Source: Aldehydirespirator sp965220345
GTDB taxonomy: Bacteria; Actinomycetota; Acidimicrobiia; Acidimicrobiales; Aldehydirespiratoraceae
Length of the DNA: 64,000 bases
Direction: 5' to 3'
Assembly: GCA_965220345.1 (NCBI GenBank)
Contig: OZ244822.1
Span: 868,001 to 932,000 of the forward strand
Below the pieces are notes generated by a model. The model made no database searches. It had not been told where the DNA came from and was given only the letters and a program-made list of their open reading frames with translations. Both the position numbers and the translations under genes were made by a program. This document shows positions 26,443 to 35,506 of the stretch, piece by piece. Position 1 is the first letter of the stretch, and every line of letters begins with the position of its first letter.

Positions 26443-27519
26443 ATGGCTATGGACTTGCCGGTAATGCCGCCGATCAAACCGATGCTGGCGAAAGTCGCTG
26501 ACGGGGTGCCCGACGGTGATTTCGCTTATGAACCGAAATGGGACGGCTTTCGCTGCATCGTGTTTCGCGACGGCGACGAAGTGGAGTTGGGTAGCCGCAA
26601 TGAGCGACCCTTGACCCGTTACTTTCCTGAGCTGATCGAACCGCTTAAAGCTGCTTTGCCGTCTAGGGCGGTGGTTGACGGCGAGATAATCGTGCCAGTC
26701 AATGATCGGCTCGGTTTCGATGCGCTGCAACAACGCATCCATCCCGCCGAAAGCCGGATCAACCTGTTGGCAGTCGAAACACCAGCCGAGTTCGTGGCTT
26801 TCGATCTGCTGGCTTTGGATCAGGTCAGCCTGCTAGACGAACCGTTCCGGGATCGTCGGATGGGTTTAGAGGCACTAGCCAAAGCTTTTGAGCCGCCGGT
26901 TCGGTTGGCACCATCAACACTAGATAGCAGCATTGCCCGAGACTGGTATGAGCGTTTTGAGGGTGCTGGCCTTGACGGCCTCATCGCTAAGCCTTTAGAC
27001 GGGACTTATCAGCCCAACAAGCGAACGCAGCTGAAGATCAAACACACCCGCACTGTGGATGTGGTGGTGGCGGGATATCGAATGCACACCGACGGCAACG
27101 GTGTCGGCTCGCTGGTGGTGGGCTTGCATGACGATGATGGAGTTCTGCAGCACTGCGGGGTGGCTGCGAGTTTCAGTGCTAATCGTCGCCAAGAACTGCT
27201 TGAAGAACTGCGTCCCTATGTGCTTGACAAACCCGGCGACCATCCGTGGGCGCAGTGGATGAATCCCGAGGCACACAACGACAGGACTGTAATGCCGGGC
27301 ACTCCCAACCGTTGGTCCGGGAAACGGCAACAGCAGCCTTGGGTGCCTTTACGTCTTGAGCTGGTAGCCGAAGTGAAATATGAAGCCATGCTCAACGGCC
27401 GTTTCCGTGGCACCACACGCCTAGTGCGCTGGCGACCGGATCGCAGCATTGAATCATGCGGCTTCGATCAGGTCGAGACTCCTGCTGCTTGCAGCCTCAA
27501 CGAAGTGCTTTCCGCCTAA
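26443..27519 (+). CDS. ligC: ATP-dependent DNA ligase, LigC type
   Basis: Protein of 358 residues. The adenylated lysine is K32 in EPKWDGFR, the KxDG motif. Later nucleotidyltransferase motifs include VVDGEIIV, FVAFDLLALD, DGLIAKPLDG and KIKHTRTVD. An OB-fold domain fills the C-terminal third. Members of this small ligase family repair breaks and can act with Ku and polymerase partners, none of which is in the window. The stop is 40 bases from the convergent exonuclease gene. Confidence 0.85.
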   Translation: MAMDLPVMPPIKPMLAKVADGVPDGDFAYEPKWDGFRCIVFRDGDEVELGSRNERPLTRYFPELIEPLKAALPSRAVVDGEIIVPVNDRLGFDALQQRIHPAESRINLLAVETPAEFVAFDLLALDQVSLLDEPFRDRRMGLEALAKAFEPPVRLAPSTLDSSIARDWYERFEGAGLDGLIAKPLDGTYQPNKRTQLKIKHTRTVDVVVAGYRMHTDGNGVGSLVVGLHDDDGVLQHCGVAASFSANRRQELLEELRPYVLDKPGDHPWAQWMNPEAHNDRTVMPGTPNRWSGKRQQQPWVPLRLELVAEVKYEAMLNGRFRGTTRLVRWRPDRSIESCGFDQVETPAACSLNEVLSA

Positions 27520-27559
27520 CGAACGGCCAGCGGGTAGTTAGCTAGCGGCCAGTAGGTAG

Positions 27560-28423
27560 CTACCTAGCAGCTAGTTGGTGAGCCTTTTCAGCAAGCTGCT
27601 CGGCTTGCAGTTCGGCGCAGCGCTCAGCAAATCCGTGCAGCGGACCGTTCCAGTGCAGCTCATCAACAGTGCTTGACACTGGAGCATCCAACGCCACAGT
27701 GGCTACCTGGCGAAACAACAGCGCTTCCTGCATCCCGTCACGCAGCACAGCAGCAAGCTTTGCGGCACCCCTGACCGGCACATCCCATTTCGTGGGATCA
27801 AGCGGGATGGCTTCAATCTTTGAGTAACTGGCCAGCAAAGTCGCCGCCGATTTTGCGCCCCAGCCAAACAAACCGGCGATCCCGTCGGCAGAGTCACCCA
27901 CTAAAGCGAGATAATCGGGGATTGATTCTGGGGCTACGCCGAACTTTTGGATAACGCCGTCATGGTCATAAAGCACTTGTTGGCGGCGGTCGTATTGCAC
28001 GATACGGCTGTCGGCTGTGACGCACTGGGCTAGATCCTTGTCGGGTGTGCAGATCAGCACTTGTTTCACTCTCGGGTCAGCAGCCGCCATCGCTGCCGCC
28101 GAAGCGAGTCCGTCGTCGGCTTCATGCGTGACCTGAGGCCACACCATGAACCCAGCCAATGTCAGCAGTTCCTCCAGTTCGGGGAACTGCGCCTTTAGGT
28201 CAGGTTCTACGCCACTGCCATCTTTGTAGCTGTCAAGCAGGTCATTACGAAACGACTCAATGACATGATCGGTAGCCACGCCCACATGAGTGGCACCTTC
28301 AGCCAGCAAGTTGAGCATCGAGTTGACCACACCGGTCTGCGCGCCATGGCGAGGGTCGCGGTTCGATTTTGCGTAATGAAAGCGAAACAGCTCATAAGTG
28401 CCGTCAATCAAATGTACTCGCAT
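27560..28423 (-). CDS. 5'-3' exonuclease (flap endonuclease-like)
   Basis: Protein of 287 residues with the PIN-like catalytic fold of the Pol I N-terminal exonuclease. Acidic residues lie in HLIDGTYELFRFHYA, GVATDHVIESFR, HEADDGLASAAA, CTPDKDLAQCV and VGDSADGIAGLFGWGAKSAATLL, the last with the helix-hairpin-helix. There is no attached polymerase domain, so it is a free-standing exonuclease that removes RNA or flaps. The palindrome TAGGTAGCTACCTA overlaps its stop and may help end transcription of the facing ligase gene. Confidence 0.8.
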   Translation of the reverse strand: MRVHLIDGTYELFRFHYAKSNRDPRHGAQTGVVNSMLNLLAEGATHVGVATDHVIESFRNDLLDSYKDGSGVEPDLKAQFPELEELLTLAGFMVWPQVTHEADDGLASAAAMAAADPRVKQVLICTPDKDLAQCVTADSRIVQYDRRQQVLYDHDGVIQKFGVAPESIPDYLALVGDSADGIAGLFGWGAKSAATLLASYSKIEAIPLDPTKWDVPVRGAAKLAAVLRDGMQEALLFRQVATVALDAPVSSTVDELHWNGPLHGFAERCAELQAEQLAEKAHQLAAR

Positions 28424-28555
28424 CTCGTAGCCCTCTCCCTTGCCTGCTCGTCACATTGCCGCCTGTTGCTTAGCCTTATCGCTGGTGGCTACCCACGCTG
28501 CTGTTCGCCGCCGTAGTCGGTGCGTTTCCAGTTAGCCAGTTAGCGGCGGCGAAGC

Positions 28556-28957
28556 TTAGGTTTCTTCGACTAGTTCAATCAAGGTGCCGAATGACCCTTT
28601 GGGGTGAATGAAGGCAATCGTGGTGCCGCGGCTACCGAGCCGCGGGGCCGTGTCGATCGGGGTGGCTCCAGCTTGAAGCATTGATGCCAACGCTGCTGCA
28701 CAGTTTTGCACTCGATAGCCCACATGATGTAATCCCTCACCACGTTTTTCGAGGAACTTAGCCACCGGCGAATCTGGGCGCGTGGGAGTGATTAGCTGCA
28801 CATAGCTCTCAGCAACTGACAGCATGGCTTCCTCCACACCGTCACCGCTGATCACTTCGCGATGAGTGACCTCTGCTCCCAGAGTGACCTGGTACCAGTC
28901 GATTGCAGCGTCAAGATCATGCACGGCTATTGCTACATGGTCAATCTCGGTAAGCAT
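28556..28957 (-). CDS. mce: Methylmalonyl-CoA epimerase
   Basis: Protein of 133 residues in the vicinal-oxygen-chelate fold. Metal ligands lie in the start TEIDHVAIAVHDL, in KRGEGLHHVGYRV and in GTLIELVE. The enzyme interconverts S and R methylmalonyl-CoA on the way to succinyl-CoA. It supports the reading of the nearby carboxylase as propionyl-CoA specific. The methylmalonyl-CoA mutase was not seen in the window. Confidence 0.88.
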   Translation of the reverse strand: MLTEIDHVAIAVHDLDAAIDWYQVTLGAEVTHREVISGDGVEEAMLSVAESYVQLITPTRPDSPVAKFLEKRGEGLHHVGYRVQNCAAALASMLQAGATPIDTAPRLGSRGTTIAFIHPKGSFGTLIELVEET

Positions 28958-28982
28958 TACCGCAGCCTAGAGGCCAGCCAAG

Positions 28983-29041
28983 CAGGCTCCAGTCGAGCCT
29001 GTACCAACCAGGCTCCAGTCGAACCTGTGCCAACCAGGCTC
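28983..29041 (+). repeat. 26-bp tandem repeat
   Basis: Two adjacent units beginning CAGGCTCCAGTCGAGCCTGT, with two substitutions, and a partial third unit. They lie between the epimerase start and the recR stop. Confidence 0.8.
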
Positions 29042-29113
29042 AGCAATGTCAAAACCTTCACCCGGGGGATGCTCAAACCCGATGTTTGATCAGGAGTTTG
29101 GTCAAGAGTTGGG

Positions 29114-29731
29114 TCAGGATTTCTCGGGTTCATCGATTGAGCGACGGCCCTCAAAAGCGCGCCCCAAGGTGATTTCATCGGCGTATTCGAGGTCTCCGCC
29201 CACCGGCAGTCCGCTAGCGATACGCGTTACCTGCACCCCAGCGGGCTTCAAATATTTATGCACCAGCATCGCTGTAGCTTCACCTTCAAGGTTGGGGTTA
29301 GTGGCGACGATTACTTCGGTGACATCATCATCTGTGACCCGAGTCAGAAGTTCTTTGAGGCGGAGCTGCTCCACTCCCACCCCGTCAATAGGGCTGAACG
29401 CTCCCTGAAGAACGTGGTAGCGACCCGCGAATTCGCCGGTGCGTTCAACCGCTACTACATCTTGAGCGTCCTCCACCACACACACAAGCTGAGGGTTACG
29501 CCTGGGATCGCGGCAAACTCCGCAAAGGTCGCCTTGCTCGGCCAGATTGAAACACTTCGGGCAATATGACACCCTTGCTTTGGCTTCAGAGATGGCATAA
29601 GCGAGACGTTTGGCATCTTCTGGCGGGCAGCGCAGCAGGTAAAAGGCAACCCGCTGAGCCGACTTCGGCCCGATGCCCGGCAGGCGACCGAGTTGATCAA
29701 TCAGTTCTTGAACCGCGCTGGAATAGCTCAT
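29114..29731 (-). CDS. recR: Recombination mediator protein RecR
   Basis: Protein of 205 residues. The N-terminal helix-hairpin-helix reads QLGRLPGIGPKSAQRVAFYL. A four-cysteine zinc finger is YCPKCFNLAEQGDLCGVC. The TOPRIM domain has CVVEDAQDVVAVERTGEF and the YHVLQGAFSPIDGVG segment. It loads RecA with RecF and RecO at gaps. It lies directly downstream of dnaX on the same strand, without an intervening ybaB gene. Confidence 0.92.
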   Translation of the reverse strand: MSYSSAVQELIDQLGRLPGIGPKSAQRVAFYLLRCPPEDAKRLAYAISEAKARVSYCPKCFNLAEQGDLCGVCRDPRRNPQLVCVVEDAQDVVAVERTGEFAGRYHVLQGAFSPIDGVGVEQLRLKELLTRVTDDDVTEVIVATNPNLEGEATAMLVHKYLKPAGVQVTRIASGLPVGGDLEYADEITLGRAFEGRRSIDEPEKS

Positions 29732-29782
29732 CTCGGGATTTTTCTCATGCCTCAGATGATGCCAAAGCGCTGCGGCTCAGTT

Positions 29783-29812
29783 CTGGCAACACCTGGCAAT
29801 ATCTGGCAACAC
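29783..29812 (+). repeat. 10-bp tandem repeat, three copies
   Basis: Units CTGGCAACAC, CTGGCAATAT and CTGGCAACAC in the gap between dnaX and recR. Confidence 0.75.
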
Positions 29813-29858
29813 ATGCGGCACTGAACAACACTTAACGATGACCACTAACAATGACCAC

Positions 29859-31865
29859 TCAAGACGCTGCAGCAGAATCAAGATCGGACTGCGCAACGAA
29901 CTCGGTGCCCGGGAACATTGCTCCGATCGTGTCAGTGATGTCTTGAACATCGCTGTCCTGAGTATCACTGTCCTGCACGTCACTCGGTGTTTCAGCCGAC
30001 TCGTTGAGTGCATTAGCGGCGGCTGTGTTGTCTGAGTTTTCTATGTTGTCTGTGCTTTCTGTGGTTGCTGTATTGGCTGTGTTGTCGTCCTCCTGCGCGG
30101 ACTCGTCCTGTTGCGCCTGTCCTGGCTGGTCTGGCTGTTCCGACTGGTCTGACTGGTCTGACTTTGTGGGCTCGTCGGTAGGTTGCTCGGCAACCTCGGG
30201 CGCGGGTTCAGTTTCACTGCTGGCATCAGTCTGAACTTCAGCCTGAACTGTGTTGTCTGGTTCGCTGATATGAGCCACAAGGTTCAGCCACAGGGCTCGC
30301 AGCTGGTCGGGCTCGCGACGGCGCTGCTGGTCGGGTTCTAGCTCCTTTGCCCTGAGCACCACAAACTCTCGGTCTAGTCCCAGATGTTGAGCAGCCAGCT
30401 GCACCACTTCGCTGGGTGATCTGGGCTGGATTTGCTGAAGATCAGGAGCAGTCACCGGAACCGGTGGCGCAGCGGGGACCTGCTTCGACGCTGGCGTGTT
30501 TGAGGGTCCGCTGGCAGGGCTCGCAGATGAGCGACGCTTGGAAAGAGTCTGACGAGCAGCAGCGGCCGGGCTCTCTGAGGAACTCGACCGAATAGCCGAT
30601 GTGCTCGACTCTGGAGCTGTAGGCGGTGCTGCTGAACTTGATGAAGATGCGGCAGCTTGTGGTGCCTGCGGCGGTTCAGCAGCAGTCGCGACAGTCCCAG
30701 CGTCCGAAACAGAAGTAACAGCCGAATCATTTGAAGCGTTTATTCGGTCTTCCAGACGCTCAATTCTCTGAGTCAGAGCGGCCACAGAGTCAGCTTCAGC
30801 AGAATCAGATCCAGCAGAATCAGATCCAGAGTCGCAGAGCCGTATTAGAGCTACCTCAATGTCGATTCTGGGATCAGGTGCCTGCCGCATCTCAATCAAA
30901 GCCCGTCCCAGAACTTCCAGCGCGTGTGTGATCGCGGCAGGCGACATGCGTTCGGCTAGTTCAGCGGCAGTAAGGCGCTCATGTTCGGATAACCGCTGTG
31001 GCGGGTTGCCCATCGCCGTTAGAAAAGCGTGACGAAGCGCTGCCAGAGTCATTTCGCCAATAGTGCGAGGATCACGCCCTCGGCCCACAACTTCTTCTAA
31101 TGCTGCTAGAGCCGCCGCCCCGTCACGAGCGGCCAAAGCGTTGACGATGGCATCAGTCGAAGAAGCAAGCTCAGAATCACCGCCGCCAGCGATGATTCTC
31201 TCAAGAGCTGTCAGGCTGTCTCGCACCGACCCAGCACCAGCTGCTACAGCCTGATCAACTAGCTCGTCGGCGGCATCTAGTTCGGCATCTTTGACTATCG
31301 CACGCAGATGCTCCGACATGATTTCGGCATCAATCAGACCAAGCTCAAATACCTGGCAGCGACTGCGAATGGTTTGCGCCACTTTGTGGGGTTCGGTGGT
31401 GGCCAGAACCCAGGTCACATGGGCAGGTGGCTCCTCCAAAGTCTTGAGCAGCGCATTCTCGGCACCCGAAGTGAGCATGTGAACTTCGTCAAGTAGATAG
31501 ACCTTTGCTCTGCCTGGCGTGGTCAGGTTGACCCGCTCCAAAAGACCGCGCATGTCATCAACTCTGTTGTTGGAGGCGGCATCAAGTTCTTGCAGATCGA
31601 ACGAGCGGGTCTCCTCAATTGAGACACATGACTCGCAGACACCGCAAGGCTCGCCGTCTTCGCCTAGATTCGGGCAGTTCAGCGCCTTGGCCAGAACCCG
31701 TGCGGTGGATGTCTTGCCGCTGCCTCTCGGGCCATACAACAAATAGGCGTGGCCGACTTGGCCTTTGCATACCGCGCTTTGAAGGGCGCGGACTACATGG
31801 TCCTGGCCTTTGATCTGTGAAAATTTCTGTGGCCGATAGCGGCGGTAGAGAGATTGATAAGCCAC
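29859..31865 (-). CDS. dnaX: DNA polymerase III gamma/tau subunit
   Basis: Clamp-loader ATPase of about 668 residues. I chose the GTG at 31865 because the family begins (V/M)AYQSLYRRYRPQ; the upstream extension is not conserved. Walker A is GPRGSGKTST, the zinc cysteines are in CPNLGEDGEPCGVCESC, and the Walker B is VYLLDEVHMLT. After about residue 375 the protein is long, low in complexity and rich in S, A, D and Q, typical of actinobacterial tau regions. The SRP RNA gene lies just upstream in the same direction. Confidence 0.92.
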   Translation of the reverse strand: MAYQSLYRRYRPQKFSQIKGQDHVVRALQSAVCKGQVGHAYLLYGPRGSGKTSTARVLAKALNCPNLGEDGEPCGVCESCVSIEETRSFDLQELDAASNNRVDDMRGLLERVNLTTPGRAKVYLLDEVHMLTSGAENALLKTLEEPPAHVTWVLATTEPHKVAQTIRSRCQVFELGLIDAEIMSEHLRAIVKDAELDAADELVDQAVAAGAGSVRDSLTALERIIAGGGDSELASSTDAIVNALAARDGAAALAALEEVVGRGRDPRTIGEMTLAALRHAFLTAMGNPPQRLSEHERLTAAELAERMSPAAITHALEVLGRALIEMRQAPDPRIDIEVALIRLCDSGSDSAGSDSAEADSVAALTQRIERLEDRINASNDSAVTSVSDAGTVATAAEPPQAPQAAASSSSSAAPPTAPESSTSAIRSSSSESPAAAARQTLSKRRSSASPASGPSNTPASKQVPAAPPVPVTAPDLQQIQPRSPSEVVQLAAQHLGLDREFVVLRAKELEPDQQRRREPDQLRALWLNLVAHISEPDNTVQAEVQTDASSETEPAPEVAEQPTDEPTKSDQSDQSEQPDQPGQAQQDESAQEDDNTANTATTESTDNIENSDNTAAANALNESAETPSDVQDSDTQDSDVQDITDTIGAMFPGTEFVAQSDLDSAAAS

Positions 31866-31952
31866 CAACAAGACTCTAGACGTGGACTGTGACAGGTTCA
31901 CGGCTAGATGCAACATCTAGATACAAAAGCTAGGTGCAGCGCCCGCTCCCGG

Positions 31953-32062
31953 GAGTGACGGCCAGGCTGTCTGCGGCACCCGGGAGGATCTGCTGAGAGC
32001 TGCTGCCTTCCGGCCCTGACCCGGTTCACAGGCACCCGTTGCACAGGACCCGACCGTCACAC
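31953..32062 (-). ncRNA. ffs: Small signal recognition particle RNA
   Basis: The minus strand contains GTCAGGGCCGGAAGGCAGCA, the conserved SRP RNA core bound by Ffh, with flanking paired stems. The outer helix GTGACGG at 32054-32060 pairs with CCGTCAC at 31955-31961. A nearby CTCCCGGGAG palindrome may end the transcript. Exact ends are estimated. It lies between dnaX and a tRNA, a common arrangement. Confidence 0.88.
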
Positions 32063-32159
32063 CCCGAAACGGGTGCTGATCTCAACACGTTACCCTCAAG
32101 GGCTGGTGTCTACTGCTCGTGCTAGCACTTATTGTTCTGGCTAAGTGCAATAGACCCCG

Positions 32160-32244
32160 GGAGGGTTGCCAGAGCGGCCGAATGGGCACGCTTGGAAAGC
32201 GTGTGAGGCGAGAGCCTCCGTGGGTTCAAATCCCACACCCTCCG
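32160..32244 (+). tRNA. tRNA-Ser (GGA)
   Basis: 85-nt class II tRNA. Acceptor arms GGAGGGT and ACCCTCC pair fully; the anticodon stem loop GCTTGGAAAGC reads GGA; a long variable arm GGCGAGAGCC follows. CCA is not encoded. Confidence 0.95.
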
Positions 32245-32300
32245 CAGTTGCCTAAGCCCAGGATCAAAACTCTGGCTTGAGTCTGGGATTGGCTTGGGCT

Positions 32301-32346
32301 GCGTTGCGCTGGATTGCGCTGGATTGCGTTGCGCTGGATTGCGTTG
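32301..32346 (+). repeat. 10-bp interrupted tandem repeats
   Basis: GCGCTGGATT occurs at 32306, 32316 and 32331, separated by related GCGTT spacers. They lie between tRNA-Ser and the initiator tRNA. Confidence 0.75.
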
Positions 32347-32349
32347 TAG

Positions 32350-32423
<74 letters not shown>

Positions 32424-32461
32424 GTTTTACCTTAGGGGGTGAAGCTACGCTTCGCAACGGG

Positions 32462-35398
32462 TTAGTTGTTGAGCCCGCTGAGCAAGCGCTCCAAGATCTC
32501 ATCTTGACGGCGACGCAGTTCGGCAAGTTCGTCAAGCAACTGCTGAGTCTGTGCAGGAGTTAACTCACCGAATTGCACTTGGGGCACTGGTGTCTCTGTC
32601 TCACCGGTTGAGACTGTCGGTTCTTCAGTTACAGGCTCTTCCGCAACGACATCATCCGCTAGCAGAGCGTCGCCTTCGGTAACTATTGGAGGCAAAATCA
32701 GATCACTGAAATCGCTGCCTGGATATAGCTGCTCCAAAGCTTGTTCGAACGTGTCGCCGAGAGCGGTGCGGTTTCCTACTGAAGCAATCACTCCCGCCAA
32801 CAACGGAATCTGAGTCCCTTGAGCACGCACATACATGGGCCGCACATACAGCACCGACCCTTCCACAGGCAAAAGCAGCATGTCGCCGAAGTCAACTTCT
32901 GATCCTTGGTCGTTGAGCAGCGTGAGTTCGCGGCTGATTTCGGGGTTGGTTGAAATGTTTGATGCCACAATCGCTGGGCCTGGTGCCAGCAGATTAGACA
33001 TCTCATAAGACACCAGGCGCGATGATCCGTCGGAGCGTGTCTCACCCACCATGAACGCGGTCAACTCTTTGCGGCTGTCGTCGTCTGACACCGGCACGAA
33101 CGAACGCAACGCCACAAACGATGCCTGCTCCTCTCCGGGCAACTGGATCAGCGAATAGTAAGCCGGAACACGGCGCTCACGTCTGGTGAGCTGTCCACTT
33201 TCGCTAATCACCGCCTCGGCGATGCCGCCAGCTTGGACGCTACGTCCAGGATCTTGGGCCACCGCCCAACGCTCGGTGCCGATGATCAAAGCCTCAGGCT
33301 CAGACACCTGATAGGAGGCCCACATGTTGGTCTGCACGGTGAACAAGTCCGTCGGGAAGCGCAGATGCGAGCGCAGCTGTTCGGGCATCTCCGAAAAATC
33401 GGTGAACAAATCAGGGAAAGCTGACTGCCATGCCTCAACAATCGGATCTTCGATCGGCATCACATACAAAGTCACGTCACCATCGAAGGAGTCCACCACG
33501 ACCTTGACCGAGTTGCGAATGTAGTTGCTGCCAGTCTCGGCTAGGTCAGCATCTTGATCCAAGCCGCTGACATCTGCGCTCTGGGAATAGGGATAACGGT
33601 CGGTGGTGGTGTATGCGTCGATCACATAATGGACTCGACCATCGAACACCACTGGATAAATGTCGGAGTCGAACTCTAAGAAAGGTGCCACGCTCTTGAC
33701 TCGATCTTGAGCATCGCGGATGTAGATGATGCTGGTGTCGCTGTCTACGAAGTTGGAGATCAACGGGTCGAGCTGGCCGAAACGCAAAGCGAAAGCGGCT
33801 TGACGCATAAATGATCCCATGCCGACACCGCCTGCACCTCCAGCGTCTTTGTAACGGAAACGCTCCTCGCGTCCCTGGCCGTCCACATAGTCAACCTCGT
33901 CACGGGTGGCACCCACCAGCGAATATCCCTCAAGGTTCTCACCGACATATATCTGCGGCGCGTCAAGCTCCAGATCAATCGCCGAATCAATATCCACCGG
34001 CAAGCCGCCAGCAATAAACACGGGGCTGCCGCGCACGTCGGTGACGTTGGCTCGGGCAATAGCGACACCGTATCCGTGGGTGATAGCCACATGCTGGCGT
34101 TCCCATGATCCCAGCTCACTGAGACGCAGCTCGCGGGCGGCTAGCACTACCTGAGTTAGCTCGCCGTCTACTTCGTAGCGGTCAACGTCAAGCACCGACG
34201 GGAAGCGATAAAAATCTCGCTCTCCTTGATCCTTCTCAAAAGTGTCGGTGAGCGTCTCGGGATCAAGGATTCGAGCGTTGCGTATCGTCTGCGATGCAGC
34301 ACGCAGTTGAGCGGGGGAAGCGTTCTCGCTGTAGTCGAACACTTCAAGTTCCACATCACTGTCGGGAACCATGGCGTAGGCAGTGCGGGTGGCGGCGATG
34401 TTGTCAGCGGTGTAAACCGACTCTCGGGCTGTGGTGTTGGGATCGACCTGGAAACGTTGCACGAACGCTGGATAAAGGTTGCCCATCACCAAAGCAGTGA
34501 AAGCCCACAAACCCACGGCCAGAGTCGGTAGCACCCAGCCGCGACGGCGCAGGTTGACGATCAAAAGAATCGCTGCGAACAGCGAAATCAGTATCAACAG
34601 ATTAAAGGCGGGCAGTTTGGCGTTGACATCGGTGTAGAGAGCCCCGTCAACCACGCCCCGACTCGAAACGGTGAGTTCATAGCGTGACAGCCAGTAGTCA
34701 GCGGCGCGCACCAGAGCTAGCACCGCCAAAATCGCCGACAGATGAACCTTCACAGCAGGCAAGACTCTGGGAGTGCCGCGAGGCACTTGGACACGGATGC
34801 CGCCTTTGACGTAGTGAACGATGGCGGTCACTACGAGAATGATCATGAAGGCCGCGAAAGCCCAGTTGACGAGGAATGTCAAAAACGGCAGACGGAAAAC
34901 GTAAAACCCGATGTCGGTGTTGAACAGCGGGTCAGTGACTCCGAAGTCTTTGCGGTTGACGAACAACAGCCATTCTTCCCACTGGTTTGACACGCCCGAT
35001 GCTGCTAACAGCGAGAACAGAGCTGACAGCCCTAAACGCACCAATCGGGGCCGAGCCGACAGCACCTCATTGAAGCGTCCCAGCATCTCCTCTTCGGGGC
35101 CGGGCGGTCGGACTGCTGGCTTGAGACGATCAACAATCGCCAGGTTGATCCAGATCAGGACAAAGAAGAGAGTCGCGAATATCAAAAACAGCACCACTCT
35201 GGCCAGCAGCACACGACCCCAAACATCGGTGCGGTCTAGCGAGTCGAACCATAGATAGTCGGTGTAGAAGCGGGCGATGCCGCGCAGCGACAACAACAAA
35301 ACCAGCAGACCGCCAGCCACCAAAACAGCTATCAGGCGGACTCGTCTAATGCCGAAACGGGAGCGGTTCGTGGCAGGCAAAGGGGAGGTGTTACTCAC
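32462..35398 (-). CDS. UPF0182 family large membrane protein
   Basis: Protein of 978 residues with about seven helices in the N-terminal third (IAVLVAGGLLVLLLSLRG, FLIFATLFFVLIWINLAI and others), then a large extracytoplasmic domain. Conserved family stretches include DYLWFDSLDRTDVWGRVL, NRKDFGVTDPLFNTDIGFYVF and YPFSQSADVSG-like YPYSQSADV. It ends in a coiled tail ELTPAQTQQLLDELAELRRR. The function is unknown; the family is nearly confined to Actinobacteria and some Firmicutes and Cyanobacteria. Confidence 0.92.
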   Translation of the reverse strand: MSNTSPLPATNRSRFGIRRVRLIAVLVAGGLLVLLLSLRGIARFYTDYLWFDSLDRTDVWGRVLLARVVLFLIFATLFFVLIWINLAIVDRLKPAVRPPGPEEEMLGRFNEVLSARPRLVRLGLSALFSLLAASGVSNQWEEWLLFVNRKDFGVTDPLFNTDIGFYVFRLPFLTFLVNWAFAAFMIILVVTAIVHYVKGGIRVQVPRGTPRVLPAVKVHLSAILAVLALVRAADYWLSRYELTVSSRGVVDGALYTDVNAKLPAFNLLILISLFAAILLIVNLRRRGWVLPTLAVGLWAFTALVMGNLYPAFVQRFQVDPNTTARESVYTADNIAATRTAYAMVPDSDVELEVFDYSENASPAQLRAASQTIRNARILDPETLTDTFEKDQGERDFYRFPSVLDVDRYEVDGELTQVVLAARELRLSELGSWERQHVAITHGYGVAIARANVTDVRGSPVFIAGGLPVDIDSAIDLELDAPQIYVGENLEGYSLVGATRDEVDYVDGQGREERFRYKDAGGAGGVGMGSFMRQAAFALRFGQLDPLISNFVDSDTSIIYIRDAQDRVKSVAPFLEFDSDIYPVVFDGRVHYVIDAYTTTDRYPYSQSADVSGLDQDADLAETGSNYIRNSVKVVVDSFDGDVTLYVMPIEDPIVEAWQSAFPDLFTDFSEMPEQLRSHLRFPTDLFTVQTNMWASYQVSEPEALIIGTERWAVAQDPGRSVQAGGIAEAVISESGQLTRRERRVPAYYSLIQLPGEEQASFVALRSFVPVSDDDSRKELTAFMVGETRSDGSSRLVSYEMSNLLAPGPAIVASNISTNPEISRELTLLNDQGSEVDFGDMLLLPVEGSVLYVRPMYVRAQGTQIPLLAGVIASVGNRTALGDTFEQALEQLYPGSDFSDLILPPIVTEGDALLADDVVAEEPVTEEPTVSTGETETPVPQVQFGELTPAQTQQLLDELAELRRRQDEILERLLSGLNN

Positions 35399-35506
35399 AG
35401 CAAGTCACGTTATCGGCTTGCCGTGGCCACGATGGCTTTGCTTTTAATGGCCTGCCTACGAAAACCCGTCAAAAATCCACCTTCAATGTCGATAATTGAC
35501 TGAAGG

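Noticed and set aside
31619..31813. Plus-strand open frames opposite dnaX
   Set aside because: Shadow of the Walker A and zinc-binding region of dnaX.
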